From an uncultured Coriobacteriaceae bacterium (GTDB lineage: Bacteria > Actinomycetota > Coriobacteriia > Coriobacteriales > Atopobiaceae), in assembly GCA_902795065.1 (NCBI GenBank), contig CADBJR010000001.1:62001-126000 (forward strand): a stretch of 64,000 nt of DNA, written 5' to 3'. This document shows, in pieces, positions 9,576 to 18,117 of the stretch. A program made the translations under genes and the position numbers. How positions within the stretch are numbered: the first letter of the stretch is position 1; every line of letters starts with the position of its first letter. The notes below the pieces were generated by a model that did no database searches, had not been told where the DNA came from, and saw only the letters and a list, made by a program, of their open reading frames with translations.

Positions 9576-12395
9576 GTGGCGAACGAGTACAAGGATACGA
9601 CCAACCTGCCGACCACCGGGTTCCCCATGCGCGGCAATCTCGCGCAGAACGAGCCCAAGCGCCTTGCTGCCTGGGACAAGGCGGGCGTCTACGAGCAGCT
9701 TCTCAAGAAGAACCAGGGCCATGAGCGCTTCGTGCTCCACGACGGTCCCCCGTACGCCAACGGCCCCATCCACATCGGCCACGCGCAGAACAAGATCTCC
9801 AAAGACATCATCAACCGCTTCTGGGCCATGCAGGGCAAGGAGACGCCCTACGTCCCCGGTTGGGACTGCCATGGTCTGCCCATCGAGCACAAGGTCGAGG
9901 ACATGGTCGGTGCCGAGAAGTTCCGCCAGCTTCCGACCGAGAAGATCCGCGAGCTCTGCCGCAAGATGGCGGTCGAGCAGGTCGATACCCAGCGCAAGGG
10001 CTTCAAGCGCCTGGGCGTCCTCGGCGAGTGGGACAACCCCTACCTCACCTACACCAACGATTACGACGCCACCGACATCGAGATCTTCAAAGCCATCTTC
10101 GACACCGGCGCCATCTATCGCGGCCGCAAGCCCGTGCACTGGTGCAGCCACTGCCACACCGCGCTCGCGGAGGCCGAGATCGAATACGCCGACGAGGCCT
10201 CGCCGGCCATCTTCGTTCGCTTCGAGATGACGACCGTCCCCGCCGGCCTCGAGGCCTGGGACGGCCGCCTCAACGTGGCCATCTGGACCACCACGCCTTG
10301 GACCCTTCCCGCCGACGACGCCGTGATCCTGCATCCCGAGGCCGCCTACGTTGCCGTCGAGCACGACGGCCTGGCCTACATCTTCGCCGAGGCCCTCTGG
10401 GAGAAGTGCGCTGCCAAGTTCGGCTGGGAAGACGCCATGCTCGTCAACGGCGAGGACGGCTCCGTCTGGCGTGCCACCGGCACCGAGCTTGCCGAGCAGC
10501 GCTACAAGCAGCCCATCTTCGGCGATCAGGGCGAGACCGGCAAGTTCATCTACGCCGACTACGTCACCCTCGAAGACGGCACCGGCATCGTGCACTCCGC
10601 ACCCGGACATGGCGTCGACGACTACCTCGCCGGCATCCAGTTCGACGTGCCCGTGGTCATGCCCGTCGACGACGACGGCGTGTTCTACAAGGGCGAGGGC
10701 ATGGGCTCCGGCGGTCCGTTCTCCGGCATGGAGGTCAACGAGGCCAACCCCGTCATCATCAAGTGGCTCGAGGAGCGCGGCACGCTCATCCTGCACGAGG
10801 ACATGGTCCACAGCTACCCGCACTGCTGGCGCTGCAAGAACCCGGTCATCTTCCGCGCCACGAGCCAGTGGTTCGTCTCGATGGACGACACGGGCCTGCG
10901 CAAGCAGGCGCTGTCCGAGCTCGCGAAGGTGCGCTTCTATCCCGCGAACTCCATCAAGCGCATCACCTCCATGGTCGAGGGCCGTCCCGACTGGTGCATC
11001 TCCCGCCAGCGCAACTGGGGCGTCCCCATCCCCGCGTTCACCTGCGAGGAATGCGGCGAGACCGTCATGAACGACGACACGCTCGACGCCGTCATCAAGC
11101 TGTTCCGCAAGCAGGGCTCCGACCACTGGTTCACCGACGATCCCGCCAGCTACCTCGGCGATGCCTGCGTCTGCCCCAAGTGCGGCGGCCATCACCTCAA
11201 GGCCGACCGCGACATCCTCGACGTGTGGTGGGATTCCGGCGTCTCCCATACTGCCGTCTGCCGCCACCGCGACAACCTCGCTTTCCCGGCCGACATCTAC
11301 CTCGAGGGCTCCGACCAGCACCGCGGTTGGTTCATGAGCTCGCTCATGACCAGCGTGGGTGCCTATGGCGTCGCCCCCTACAAGGCGGTCATCTCGCAAG
11401 GCTTCACGATGGACGGACAGGGCCGCAAGATGTCCAAGAGCCTCGGCAACGTGATCGACCCCAACGCCGAGTGCGACAAGCGCGGCGCCGACATCCTGCG
11501 CCTGTGGGTTACCTCGGTCGACACGAGCGTCGACGTCCCCGTGGACGGCACCATCCTCAACCACGTGGGCGAGGCCTACCGCAGCTTCCGCAACAACTTC
11601 AAGTTCCTGCTCGGCGAGCTCGAGGGCCAGTTCGACCCCGCGATCGACGCCGTGGCGTTCGACGAGCTCATGCCCTACGACAAGCTCATGCTCGCCCGTG
11701 CCTGCGAGGTGCACGACATCGTGACCGAGGCTTACAAGGGCTACCGCTTCAACGTGGTGTACCGCACGCTCTACGACTTCGTCGTGACCGAGCTCTCCCA
11801 TGGCTATCTCAACGCCACCAAGGACCGCGTCTACTGCGGCGGCAGGGACTCCTACGAGCGCAGGAGCGCGCAGACCGTGTGGGCGGCGCTGCTCTCCATG
11901 CTCCTCTCCGACCTGCAGCCCATCCTCGTCTACACCACCGATGAGGTCATGGCCTACCTGCCCGAGTCGATGCGCCAGGGCCAGGAGTTCGCCGCCCTGC
12001 TCGACTGGTACGAGGCCCCGCTGAGCGCCGAGGAGTACAAGCCGTATCTGGGTGCCTACAACGCGCTCGCCGATGCCCGCGCCGCCTTCACGAAGGCCTA
12101 CGAGCTTGCCGTCGATACGCTTCCCGAGAAGTCCGCACAGTCCGCACGCGCAGAGCTCACGCTCACATCCGATCTCTATGCCGAGCTCGCCGGCTCCTAC
12201 GGCTGCGACCTTGCAGAGGTCTTCGTGTGCTCCGAGGTTTCCCTCGCCGAGGGCGAGGAGGTCTCCTGCACCGTGCTTCCCGCCCGCGGCGAGAAGTGCC
12301 CGCGTTGCTGGAACTGGCGCGAACTCGGTTCCGACGGCCTCTGCCCGCGCTGCGGCGATGCCGTGCGCGCATACCGTTCCGCGAAGATCGGATAG
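9576..12395 (+). CDS. ileS: Isoleucyl-tRNA synthetase
   Basis: This 939-residue class I synthetase charges tRNA-Ile. HIGH is at 66-69 within PYANGPIHIGH, and KMSKS is at 618-622. The connective editing domain lies between, including TTTPWTLPAD. The C-terminus carries a zinc-finger pair CPRCWNWRELG and CPRCGDAV, as in the bacterial (mupirocin-sensitive type) IleS. The start is GTG, fixed by AAGGAGGA eight bases upstream. It is preceded by a T-box-like leader and followed immediately by lspA, probably in one transcript. Confidence 0.97.
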   Translation: MANEYKDTTNLPTTGFPMRGNLAQNEPKRLAAWDKAGVYEQLLKKNQGHERFVLHDGPPYANGPIHIGHAQNKISKDIINRFWAMQGKETPYVPGWDCHGLPIEHKVEDMVGAEKFRQLPTEKIRELCRKMAVEQVDTQRKGFKRLGVLGEWDNPYLTYTNDYDATDIEIFKAIFDTGAIYRGRKPVHWCSHCHTALAEAEIEYADEASPAIFVRFEMTTVPAGLEAWDGRLNVAIWTTTPWTLPADDAVILHPEAAYVAVEHDGLAYIFAEALWEKCAAKFGWEDAMLVNGEDGSVWRATGTELAEQRYKQPIFGDQGETGKFIYADYVTLEDGTGIVHSAPGHGVDDYLAGIQFDVPVVMPVDDDGVFYKGEGMGSGGPFSGMEVNEANPVIIKWLEERGTLILHEDMVHSYPHCWRCKNPVIFRATSQWFVSMDDTGLRKQALSELAKVRFYPANSIKRITSMVEGRPDWCISRQRNWGVPIPAFTCEECGETVMNDDTLDAVIKLFRKQGSDHWFTDDPASYLGDACVCPKCGGHHLKADRDILDVWWDSGVSHTAVCRHRDNLAFPADIYLEGSDQHRGWFMSSLMTSVGAYGVAPYKAVISQGFTMDGQGRKMSKSLGNVIDPNAECDKRGADILRLWVTSVDTSVDVPVDGTILNHVGEAYRSFRNNFKFLLGELEGQFDPAIDAVAFDELMPYDKLMLARACEVHDIVTEAYKGYRFNVVYRTLYDFVVTELSHGYLNATKDRVYCGGRDSYERRSAQTVWAALLSMLLSDLQPILVYTTDEVMAYLPESMRQGQEFAALLDWYEAPLSAEEYKPYLGAYNALADARAAFTKAYELAVDTLPEKSAQSARAELTLTSDLYAELAGSYGCDLAEVFVCSEVSLAEGEEVSCTVLPARGEKCPRCWNWRELGSDGLCPRCGDAVRAYRSAKIG

Positions 12396-12417
12396 TCCCG
12401 TGACCGGACGTGAGACA

Positions 12418-12912
12418 ATGGTGCGCGGCGGATCGCGCATCCTCGCATTTTGGGTTGCCGTATCGTTGGTGACGGTGTTCGATCAGGCAACCAAGGCGGC
12501 TGTAAAGGAACTCCTCGAGGTCGAGGGCGCCTCATGCCCGTTCATTCCCAACATCATGGAGCTGCGCCTCGTGTTCAACACGGGCGCAGCGTTCTCCATC
12601 GGGCAGGGCGCGGGAATCATCTTCATCATCCTCGCTATCGCGGTGCTCGCCATGATGACGGTGTTCATCTGGCGAAACCCCGAGATGCCGTTCTCTCTTG
12701 CCATCGCGATGGGCTGCGTGGCCGGTGGCGGCATGGGCAACATGATCGACCGCATCATCTTTGGCGCGGTGACGGATTTCCTCTGCACCACCTTCATCGA
12801 CTTCGCCATCTTCAATGTGGCCGACATCTTCGTGACCTGCGGTCTCGTGGTGACGTTCCTCCTCTTCCTGTACTATGACAGGAAGCATCCCGAGGAGAAG
12901 GACGAGCGGTAG
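12418..12912 (+). CDS. lspA: Lipoprotein signal peptidase (signal peptidase II)
   Basis: LspA is a membrane aspartyl protease that cleaves prolipoprotein signal peptides before the lipid-modified cysteine. The 164-residue protein has four hydrophobic segments. Its two catalytic aspartates are in GNMIDRI (Asp111) and FNVADIF (Asp136). An in-frame GTG at 12400 would add six residues; both starts have weak ribosome sites, so the start is uncertain. In many actinobacteria lspA is followed directly by the rluD-type gene. Here about 5.2 kb of other material separates them. Confidence 0.93.
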   Translation: MVRGGSRILAFWVAVSLVTVFDQATKAAVKELLEVEGASCPFIPNIMELRLVFNTGAAFSIGQGAGIIFIILAIAVLAMMTVFIWRNPEMPFSLAIAMGCVAGGGMGNMIDRIIFGAVTDFLCTTFIDFAIFNVADIFVTCGLVVTFLLFLYYDRKHPEEKDER

Positions 12913-12923
12913 CCCGAATAACG

Positions 12924-13019
12924 CGCGCTTTCCCGCATGAGGCGGTTACCCGGTCATTTGTCTCGCTGTGAAAAGGCTGAGACAAACGGCCGGGTAACCG
13001 CCTCATGCGGGAAAGCGCG
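12924..13019. repeat. Long intergenic palindrome
   Basis: Two 30-base arms (12924-12953 and 12990-13019) are perfectly complementary. Inside them, TTTGTCTC (12957-12964) pairs with GAGACAAA (12979-12986), leaving a 14-base loop. The result is a near-continuous hairpin of about 40 bp. It follows lspA and has no T run, so it is more likely a dispersed palindromic element than a simple terminator, although it could stop or protect lspA mRNA. A diverged copy of part of one arm occurs at 18023-18044. Confidence 0.85.
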
Positions 13020-13066
13020 GCGAAATGGGTATGAATAGGGGAGTAACCCTTCTGAAGGGAAACCCG

Positions 13067-13474
13067 ATGAAGAAGATCGTGCCCGCCGTGCTCCTCTCGC
13101 TCGCGCTGCTTCCGTTTGCCGCATGCGCTGCGCCTTCGCGCGCTGCGGGAACAACCGTGCAGGACATCATCGATTGACTCACCACCACCTGGGAGCAGGT
13201 CTCGCAGGAGGCGTCCGAGCAGCTCGAGCATCGCAGCACCGCCACACCCACCCATGCGCTTCTCGGCGATGAGGTCGCCGCAACCGAGAACCTCGCCGTA
13301 TCGGTCGTTTCGGTTGAGGCGGGCCCCTACGATCACCTCGACGATACCCCTACCACGATGGTGACCGTTCGCATGCGTTACACCTCCGACCACACGGTGG
13401 TCGTCAAGGCTTCAAACTGGGATGCCGACGCGACGAACGGCCTGCGCGTCGATCACAAGCTCATCATCATGGTT
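13067..13474 (+). pseudogene. 5' part of a split lipoprotein gene (DUF5067-like)
   Basis: The reading starts at ATG 13067 after GAAGGG. It gives a lipoprotein signal (basic start, hydrophobic core, LPFAAC-like box) and then an Ig-like, DUF5067-like secreted domain (VSVVSVEAGPYDHL, VTVRMRYTSD). An in-frame TGA at 13175-13177 (codon 37) already interrupts it. Coding similarity stops at about 13474, where low-GC DNA begins. The 3' part reappears at 17851-18015 in a compatible style. So the gene is broken twice, once by a nonsense codon and once by the 4.4-kb insert. The family assignment is tentative. Confidence 0.75.
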
Positions 13475-13486
13475 GCGTATGGAATA

Positions 13487-13542
13487 ATAGGACTAAATTC
13501 AAAAGGCTCGGCAAATAATGGATTTTTGAAGCTTAGTCCTAT
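13487..13542. repeat. Inverted repeat at the left edge of the insert
   Basis: ATAGGACTAA at 13487-13496 is perfectly repeated in inverse as TTAGTCCTAT at 13533-13542. The pairing continues inward (TTCAAAA with TTTTGAA) around a small bulge. It may be the terminator or leader hairpin of the AT-rich DNA, or the remains of a mobile-element end. Confidence 0.65.
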
Positions 13543-13589
13543 TTTGTTTAGCCCACAAATGAGACTAATGATCGATTTAAGGAGAAAAC

Positions 13590-13736
13590 ATGCGCAGAAT
13601 GAAGATCTTTCTGCGAAGCGTAGTGCTGCCTGTAACTCTGGCAGTACTGTTAGCGATGTTGTTCCGTCCCGTCTATTACAAAGACAAAGACAATCCGCCG
13701 TTGTCTATTTCAATAATGACCATGTTGCTCTCCTTT
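13590..13736 (+). pseudogene. Truncated small membrane-protein reading frame
   Basis: An ATG at 13590 follows an excellent ribosome site (AAGGAG, 13579-13584) and opens a basic start plus a hydrophobic segment (LRSVVLPVTLAVLLAML). The frame then runs on into the antisense of the glgP 3' end with no natural ending. The convincing part is about 49 residues. I do not recognise it. It looks like the 5' end of a gene cut off where the glgP block begins. Confidence 0.45.
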
Positions 13737-15995
13737 TTATTTGAGATGCCAGATATCATTATTATAATCCCGGATCGATCTGTCGCTGGAGAAGAACCCG
13801 CTTCTTGCGATGTTCACAAGAGACTTTCCCTTCCACCATGCGCGGTTTTCATAGTCGAGCAGGGCAGTTTCCTTAACAGCACTGTAGCTTTCCAGATCGA
13901 GCAGCGTCATGAACCAGTCTTTGTGGATCAGGTTTTCCTTCAGCTCGCTCAGCATCTTCTCATCACCGATCGCCAGCATTTCCGGTCCGGTGATGAAGTC
14001 AACGCACTGATGAATGGAATTGGAGCGGACATAGAAGTCGCGGGCATGGTATGTGCCGTCAGCGTACATTCTGATGACTTCATCGCTCGTTCTTCCGAAG
14101 ATGTAGATGTTGTCATTGCCGACCAGGTTGCGGATCTCAACGTTGGCACCGTCTGCTGTTCCCAGGGTGACCGCGCCGTTTAACATGAACTTCATGTTGC
14201 CGGTGCCGGAAGCTTCCTTGGAAGCCAGCGAGATCTGTTCGGAGATATCGCATGCCGGAATGACCATTTCCGCCTTGTCCACGTTGTAGTTTGTGATCAT
14301 GACGACCTTCAGGTGCGGAGCGGCCTGGGGATCGTTATTGATCAGCTTCTGCAGACAGAGGATCAGGTGGATGATGTTCTTTGCCATCGTATAGGCAGGC
14401 GCTGCCTTGGCGCCGAAGATCACTGTGATCGGACGCGGCGGCAGGAGACCGTTCTTGATCTGCATGTACTTGTTGATGATCCACAGAGCGTTCATCTGCT
14501 GTCTCTTGTATTCATGAAGACGCTTGACCTGAACGTCGAAGATGGAATCCGGATCGATCTCAATGCCTTCTTTGGAACGGATGAATTCAGCCAGACGGAC
14601 TTTGTTGTCACGCTTGATCTGCTCGAGTCTGTTCAGAACATTCTCGTCATTGTAATACCACATCAGTTCTTCCAGATGACCTGCGTCGGACTTCCATCCT
14701 TCGCCGATCAGCTGGTCGATCAGTTCTGCCAGTTCATGGTTGGAATGCATGAGCCATCTGCGGAACGTAATGCCGTTGGTCTTGTTGTTGAACTTATGCG
14801 GATAAACGTTATAGAACGGACGGAGTTCCTGATTCTTCAGGATCTCAGTATGCAGAGCTGCGACGCCGTTGATGGAATGGGAGAAATGCATATCCATTCT
14901 TGCCATGTGAACACGGTGTTCATCATCGATGATGCGCAGATCTTTGTTGTTTTTGAATGCTGCGGAGATCGCGAAGTCGAGACCTACGATGATCGGCATC
15001 AGCTGGGGAACGACCTGAATGAGATAGTCCAGAGGCCATTTTTCCAGCGCTTCCGCCAGGATCGTATGGTTTGTATAGCCGCATGTGTTTGCCATGATGT
15101 CAGCTGCTTCACGGAAGGTGATGCCTTCTTTCATCAGCAGACGGATCATTTCCGGAATGATCATGGACGGATGCGTGTCATTGATCTGGATCGCGACATG
15201 CTTCGAAAGATCTCTCAGTTCATGTCCTTTTTCTTTTTCTTCTTTCAGGATCAGCTGGGCAGCACTGGAGACCATGAAGTACTGCTGGTAGATCCGCAGC
15301 AGCTGGCCGTCCTTGTCGCTGTCATCAGGGTACAGGAACAGGGTCAGGTTTCTGTCGATGTCCTTTTTGTCAAAGCTGATGCCTTCCGTGATGATGCTGC
15401 TGTCGACAGAATCGAGATCGAACAGATGCAGGACGTTCTTGCCGCCTTTGTATCCGATCACGTCCATGTCGTACATATGCGACTGATACATCTTTCCGCC
15501 GAGCTCGACCGGGAAATAGACGCCGGTATCACGCATCATGCTCTTGCAGTCAAGCCATTCATCAGGGATCTCATACTGTTTGTTGTCTCTGAATACCTGT
15601 TTGAACAGGCCGTAGTGGTAATTCAGTCCGACACCGTCGCCCGGCAGGTTCAGGGTCGCAATGGAATCAAGGAAACATGCGGCCAGTCTGCCCAGTCCGC
15701 CGTTGCCCAGGGATGGTTCTTTTTCTTTGCGCTCAACGTCAACGATCGATTTGCCGGCAGCTTTGAGAATGCTGAGAACTTCGTCGTAAAGACCGAGGTT
15801 TATCAGATTTTTGCCGAGCTGTTTTCCGATCAGGAACTCAGCGCTGATATAATACACTTTCTTGTCGCCGGTGATAGCAGGGACTTTTTCCGCTTCTTCT
15901 TTCACCAGCTGAAGCAGGGCTTCGTAGATTTCTGTACTGCTGCTTTCGGAAACAGGCTTTCCCAGAAAGGAAACCAGTCTGTCTTCTGTAGTCAT
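13737..15995 (-). CDS. glgP: Glycogen/maltodextrin phosphorylase
   Basis: This enzyme phosphorolyses alpha-1,4-glucans to glucose 1-phosphate in the cytoplasm with pyridoxal phosphate. The intact 752-residue frame has the family landmarks: [51 protein letters not shown], and the PLP-lysine region [20 protein letters not shown] eight bases before the ATG at 15995 fixes the start; the longer reading from 16010 begins inside that site. Codon use is much more A/T-rich than in the flanking genes and resembles Firmicutes. It is divergent from the broken malQ across a short promoter region with a cre-like site. Unlike its neighbours it has no disabling changes. Confidence 0.93.
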   Translation of the reverse strand: MTTEDRLVSFLGKPVSESSSTEIYEALLQLVKEEAEKVPAITGDKKVYYISAEFLIGKQLGKNLINLGLYDEVLSILKAAGKSIVDVERKEKEPSLGNGGLGRLAACFLDSIATLNLPGDGVGLNYHYGLFKQVFRDNKQYEIPDEWLDCKSMMRDTGVYFPVELGGKMYQSHMYDMDVIGYKGGKNVLHLFDLDSVDSSIITEGISFDKKDIDRNLTLFLYPDDSDKDGQLLRIYQQYFMVSSAAQLILKEEKEKGHELRDLSKHVAIQINDTHPSMIIPEMIRLLMKEGITFREAADIMANTCGYTNHTILAEALEKWPLDYLIQVVPQLMPIIVGLDFAISAAFKNNKDLRIIDDEHRVHMARMDMHFSHSINGVAALHTEILKNQELRPFYNVYPHKFNNKTNGITFRRWLMHSNHELAELIDQLIGEGWKSDAGHLEELMWYYNDENVLNRLEQIKRDNKVRLAEFIRSKEGIEIDPDSIFDVQVKRLHEYKRQQMNALWIINKYMQIKNGLLPPRPITVIFGAKAAPAYTMAKNIIHLILCLQKLINNDPQAAPHLKVVMITNYNVDKAEMVIPACDISEQISLASKEASGTGNMKFMLNGAVTLGTADGANVEIRNLVGNDNIYIFGRTSDEVIRMYADGTYHARDFYVRSNSIHQCVDFITGPEMLAIGDEKMLSELKENLIHKDWFMTLLDLESYSAVKETALLDYENRAWWKGKSLVNIARSGFFSSDRSIRDYNNDIWHLK

Positions 15996-16046
15996 GTGTT
16001 TTACCTCCACAAATCATTGTCTGTCCGGTCAATGGCAGTGGAAAAC

Positions 16047-16060
16047 TGGAAACGCTTACT
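16047..16060. promoter_or_regulatory. cre-like (CcpA/LacI-family) operator between glgP and malQ
   Basis: TGGAAACGCTTACT matches the Firmicutes catabolite-responsive element TGWAANCGNTNWCA except at two positions. It lies between the divergent glgP and malQ starts. This suggests carbon-catabolite or maltodextrin control in the donor; whether any matching regulator exists in this genome is unknown. Confidence 0.5.
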
Positions 16061-16066
16061 TACTAT

Positions 16067-16072
16067 TATAAT
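16067..16072 (+). promoter_or_regulatory. -10 element for malQ
   Basis: A perfect TATAAT lies 26 bp before the malQ ATG and directly downstream of the cre-like site. The -35 region is poor, which fits activator or repressor control. Confidence 0.55.
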
Positions 16073-16097
16073 GAAGAATCAGAAAAGGGAAATGAAC

Positions 16098-17545
16098 ATG
16101 AAAATAGCAGGAATACTGATGCCGATCGCATCGCTTCCGGGACGCCACGGATGCGGCTGTTTTGGAAAAGAAACATACAGCATTGTAGATTATGCCGCGC
16201 AGGCAGGCTTTACGATCTGGCAGATTCTGCCGCTGAATCCGCTCGGTTACGGAAACTCTCCGTATCAGCCGTATTCTTCCTACGCAATGGATGATCTGTA
16301 CATCTCTCTGGATCTGCTCGCTGAAAAAGGGCTGATCCGGAAGCACCTTCCTTCCGCAGAAGAGCAAAGACAATTGCTTATGACACAGTCCGGACATTCC
16401 GTGAGCCGTATCTGCGTGAAGCTTATAAATACTTCACGCCGGACCTGAACTATACGACATTCGGTTACCAGGAGTGGGTCAGGAACTACTCGCTGTTTAT
16501 GGCGCTGAAGAAAAGAAATCACAAACAGTGCTGGCTGGACTGGCCGGAAGCTGACAAGGATCTGATCCTGAAAGAGAATCCGGATCTGACAGATCTGAAA
16601 GATGATATTCTCTATGAAGTCTTCCTGCAGTATATTCTGTATCTGCAGTGGAAAGATCTGAAGCAGTACGCCAATGACAAAGGGATCGAGATCATGGGCG
16701 ACTGTCCGTTCTATGTCGGCATTGACAGTGCTGACGTCTGGGCAAGCCGGAAGAACTTCCTGCTTGATGATGACGGCAGACCGATCTTTATCGCCGGTGT
16801 ACCGCCGGATTATTTCTCCGCCCCAGGTCAGAGATGGGGCAACCCGATCTATGACTGGGATTATATGAAAAAGGATAAGTTCACGTTCTGGATCGAGCGT
16901 CTGTCTTATATCGGCAAGACGTTCGACGTTGTCCGCGTGGATCATTTCCGTGCGTTTGATACCTACTGGAAGATCAAGGCGACCTGTCCGACTGCCATTG
17001 ACGGCGAATGAATCGAGGCACCTGGCTATGAACTGTTCGACGCGCTGAAAGAAGCGAATCCGGACCTCGAGATCGTAGCTGAAGACCTCGGTGATCTCAG
17101 ACCGGAAGTGCTCGAGCTGCGCGACCATTACATTTTCCGCGGCATGCGCGTCATCCAGTTCTCCTTCGATCCGAACGGCATGGGGCCGGATAAAGATCAC
17201 CTGCTGGTCTACACCGGAACCCATGACAATGCGCCGATCCTGTCATGGTACCGGGAAAAGCCGCTGGCAGAAAGAAGAGCGATGCTCAACTGCCTGAAAC
17301 GGATGGGCTATCACAAGAACAGCTTCATGAGCGATGTCATCGATTATTCGCTCGATTCCAATGCCGACATGGTCATCATTCCGATGTTTGACTAGCACCA
17401 TCTCGGCAAGGAGACGAGACTCAACAAGCCGGGCACTGTCGGTGCGCCGAACTGGATGTGGAGAATGACAGAACTGATGCCGTTTGCGGCGATCTGCGCA
17501 GACATCAGAAAACAGCTGGCAGTCTGCGGACGCATCAGTGAATAA
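16098..17545 (+). pseudogene. malQ: Broken 4-alpha-glucanotransferase gene
   Basis: The three frames together give a nearly full MalQ (amylomaltase, GH77), which disproportionates maltodextrins beside GlgP. Family segments include ILPLNPLGYGNSPYQ at the start, PYLREAYKYF, GDCPFYVGIDSADVWA, RVDHFRAFDTYW, IVAEDLGDL and PGTVGAPNW. Three lesions are seen: a frameshift near 16365, an in-frame TGA at 17009-17011 where Trp is expected (DGE-W-IEAPG), and a TAG at 17393-17395. The start ATG at 16098 has AAGGG eight bases upstream. It is presumably non-functional, unless these are base-call errors in this segment. Confidence 0.88.
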
Positions 17546-17563
17546 TACCGAAAGGGGTTTTGC

Positions 17564-17850
17564 ATGACTGTACTGTTGAATCTGCTAAAATCTGTTGTCT
17601 TCGGAATCGTACAGGGTATTACCGAATGGCTTCCCATCAGCAGTACCGGACATCTGATCCTGATGGAGTCCTTCATGCCGCTGAATGTCTTTGCAGATCA
17701 CGCGGCAAATGAAGCATTCTGGTCCATGTACAAAGTCGTGATCCAGTTCGGCAGTATCCTTGCCGTCATGATCATGTTCTAGAAAATACTCAATCCGTTC
17801 CAGCCCGGACTCAAGCCGCAGAAGAAGAGATCGATCCTGCGGCTGTGGCT
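17564..17850 (+). pseudogene. uppP: 5' fragment of undecaprenyl-diphosphatase gene (UppP/BacA)
   Basis: The ATG at 17564 follows AAAGGGG. The product begins as UppP, the membrane enzyme that dephosphorylates undecaprenyl pyrophosphate: [17 protein letters not shown] carries the conserved E and the SSTGH box, and [12 protein letters not shown] follows. A TAG at 17780-17782 falls where Trp is usual. The frame continues as UppP-like sequence (KILNPFQPG, RSILRLWL) only to about 17850, where the host lipoprotein gene resumes. About three quarters of the protein is missing, so it is dead here. Confidence 0.85.
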
Positions 17851-18015
17851 GATGAAGGGCACCACGTTGTCGCCCAGTCGTTCACCATCGCGCGCATCAG
17901 CCCCGGGGCCACTTACGAGGCGGTCGTCTACTTCGACGGCGAGCTCGTCTCGGTGATCTACGAGCCCCACTGGCTGATCTCCGCTGAGAACGAGTACATC
18001 TACTTCGACCTGTAG
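17851..18015 (+). pseudogene. 3' part of the split lipoprotein gene
   Basis: From GAT 17851 the G/C-rich coding style returns and reads about 54 residues (HHVVAQSFTIARISPG, then EAVVYFDGELVSVIYEPHW) to TAG at 18013-18015. It matches in style and likely domain the 5' part that ends near 13474: the end of an Ig-like secreted domain. It has no start of its own. Confidence 0.7.
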
Positions 18016-18022
18016 CCTCAAT

Positions 18023-18044
18023 GAGACGAATGACCGGGTAACTG
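18023..18044 (+). repeat. Partial copy of the palindrome arm
   Basis: These 22 bases match the reverse complement of the inner part of the left arm at 12943-12964 at 20 of 22 positions. The copy lies just after the split lipoprotein gene, so related repeat sequence borders that locus on both sides. Confidence 0.65.
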
Positions 18045-18117
18045 TCTGGTCGGGTGGACTTTCGGACTGCTTGCGCGGTACGATGCTTCCAGTGCCAAAG
18101 CGCGAGGGGAGGTGCAT

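Larger units (their letters stand above)
13475..17850. other. Foreign low-GC segment interrupting the lipoprotein gene
   Basis: About 4.4 kb has A/T-rich third positions and Firmicutes-like proteins (glgP, malQ, uppP), unlike the G/C-rich codons on both sides. Both borders fall inside one lipoprotein gene. No transposase, integrase or convincing target-site duplication is visible. The borders are estimated to about 10 bases from the change in coding content. The first 260 bp (hairpin plus a small ORF) may be a separate piece from the glgP-malQ-uppP block. A contig chimera is a real alternative to lateral transfer. Confidence 0.8.

Noticed and set aside
9456-12440. A 994-codon open frame on the - strand opposite ileS
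   Set aside because: It is the antisense of ileS, a frequent effect of G/C-rich codon bias. It has no ribosome site or recognised domain.
16981-17785. TGA or TAG recoding (for example TGA as Trp) in the foreign segment
   Set aside because: One TGA does fall at a Trp position, but glgP in the same segment uses TGG at all its Trp sites, and two TAG codons plus a frameshift fit decay better than an altered code.
13475-17850. Insertion sequence or integrative element
   Set aside because: No transposase, integrase, terminal inverted repeats at both ends or target-site duplication was found. Only a left-edge inverted repeat is present.
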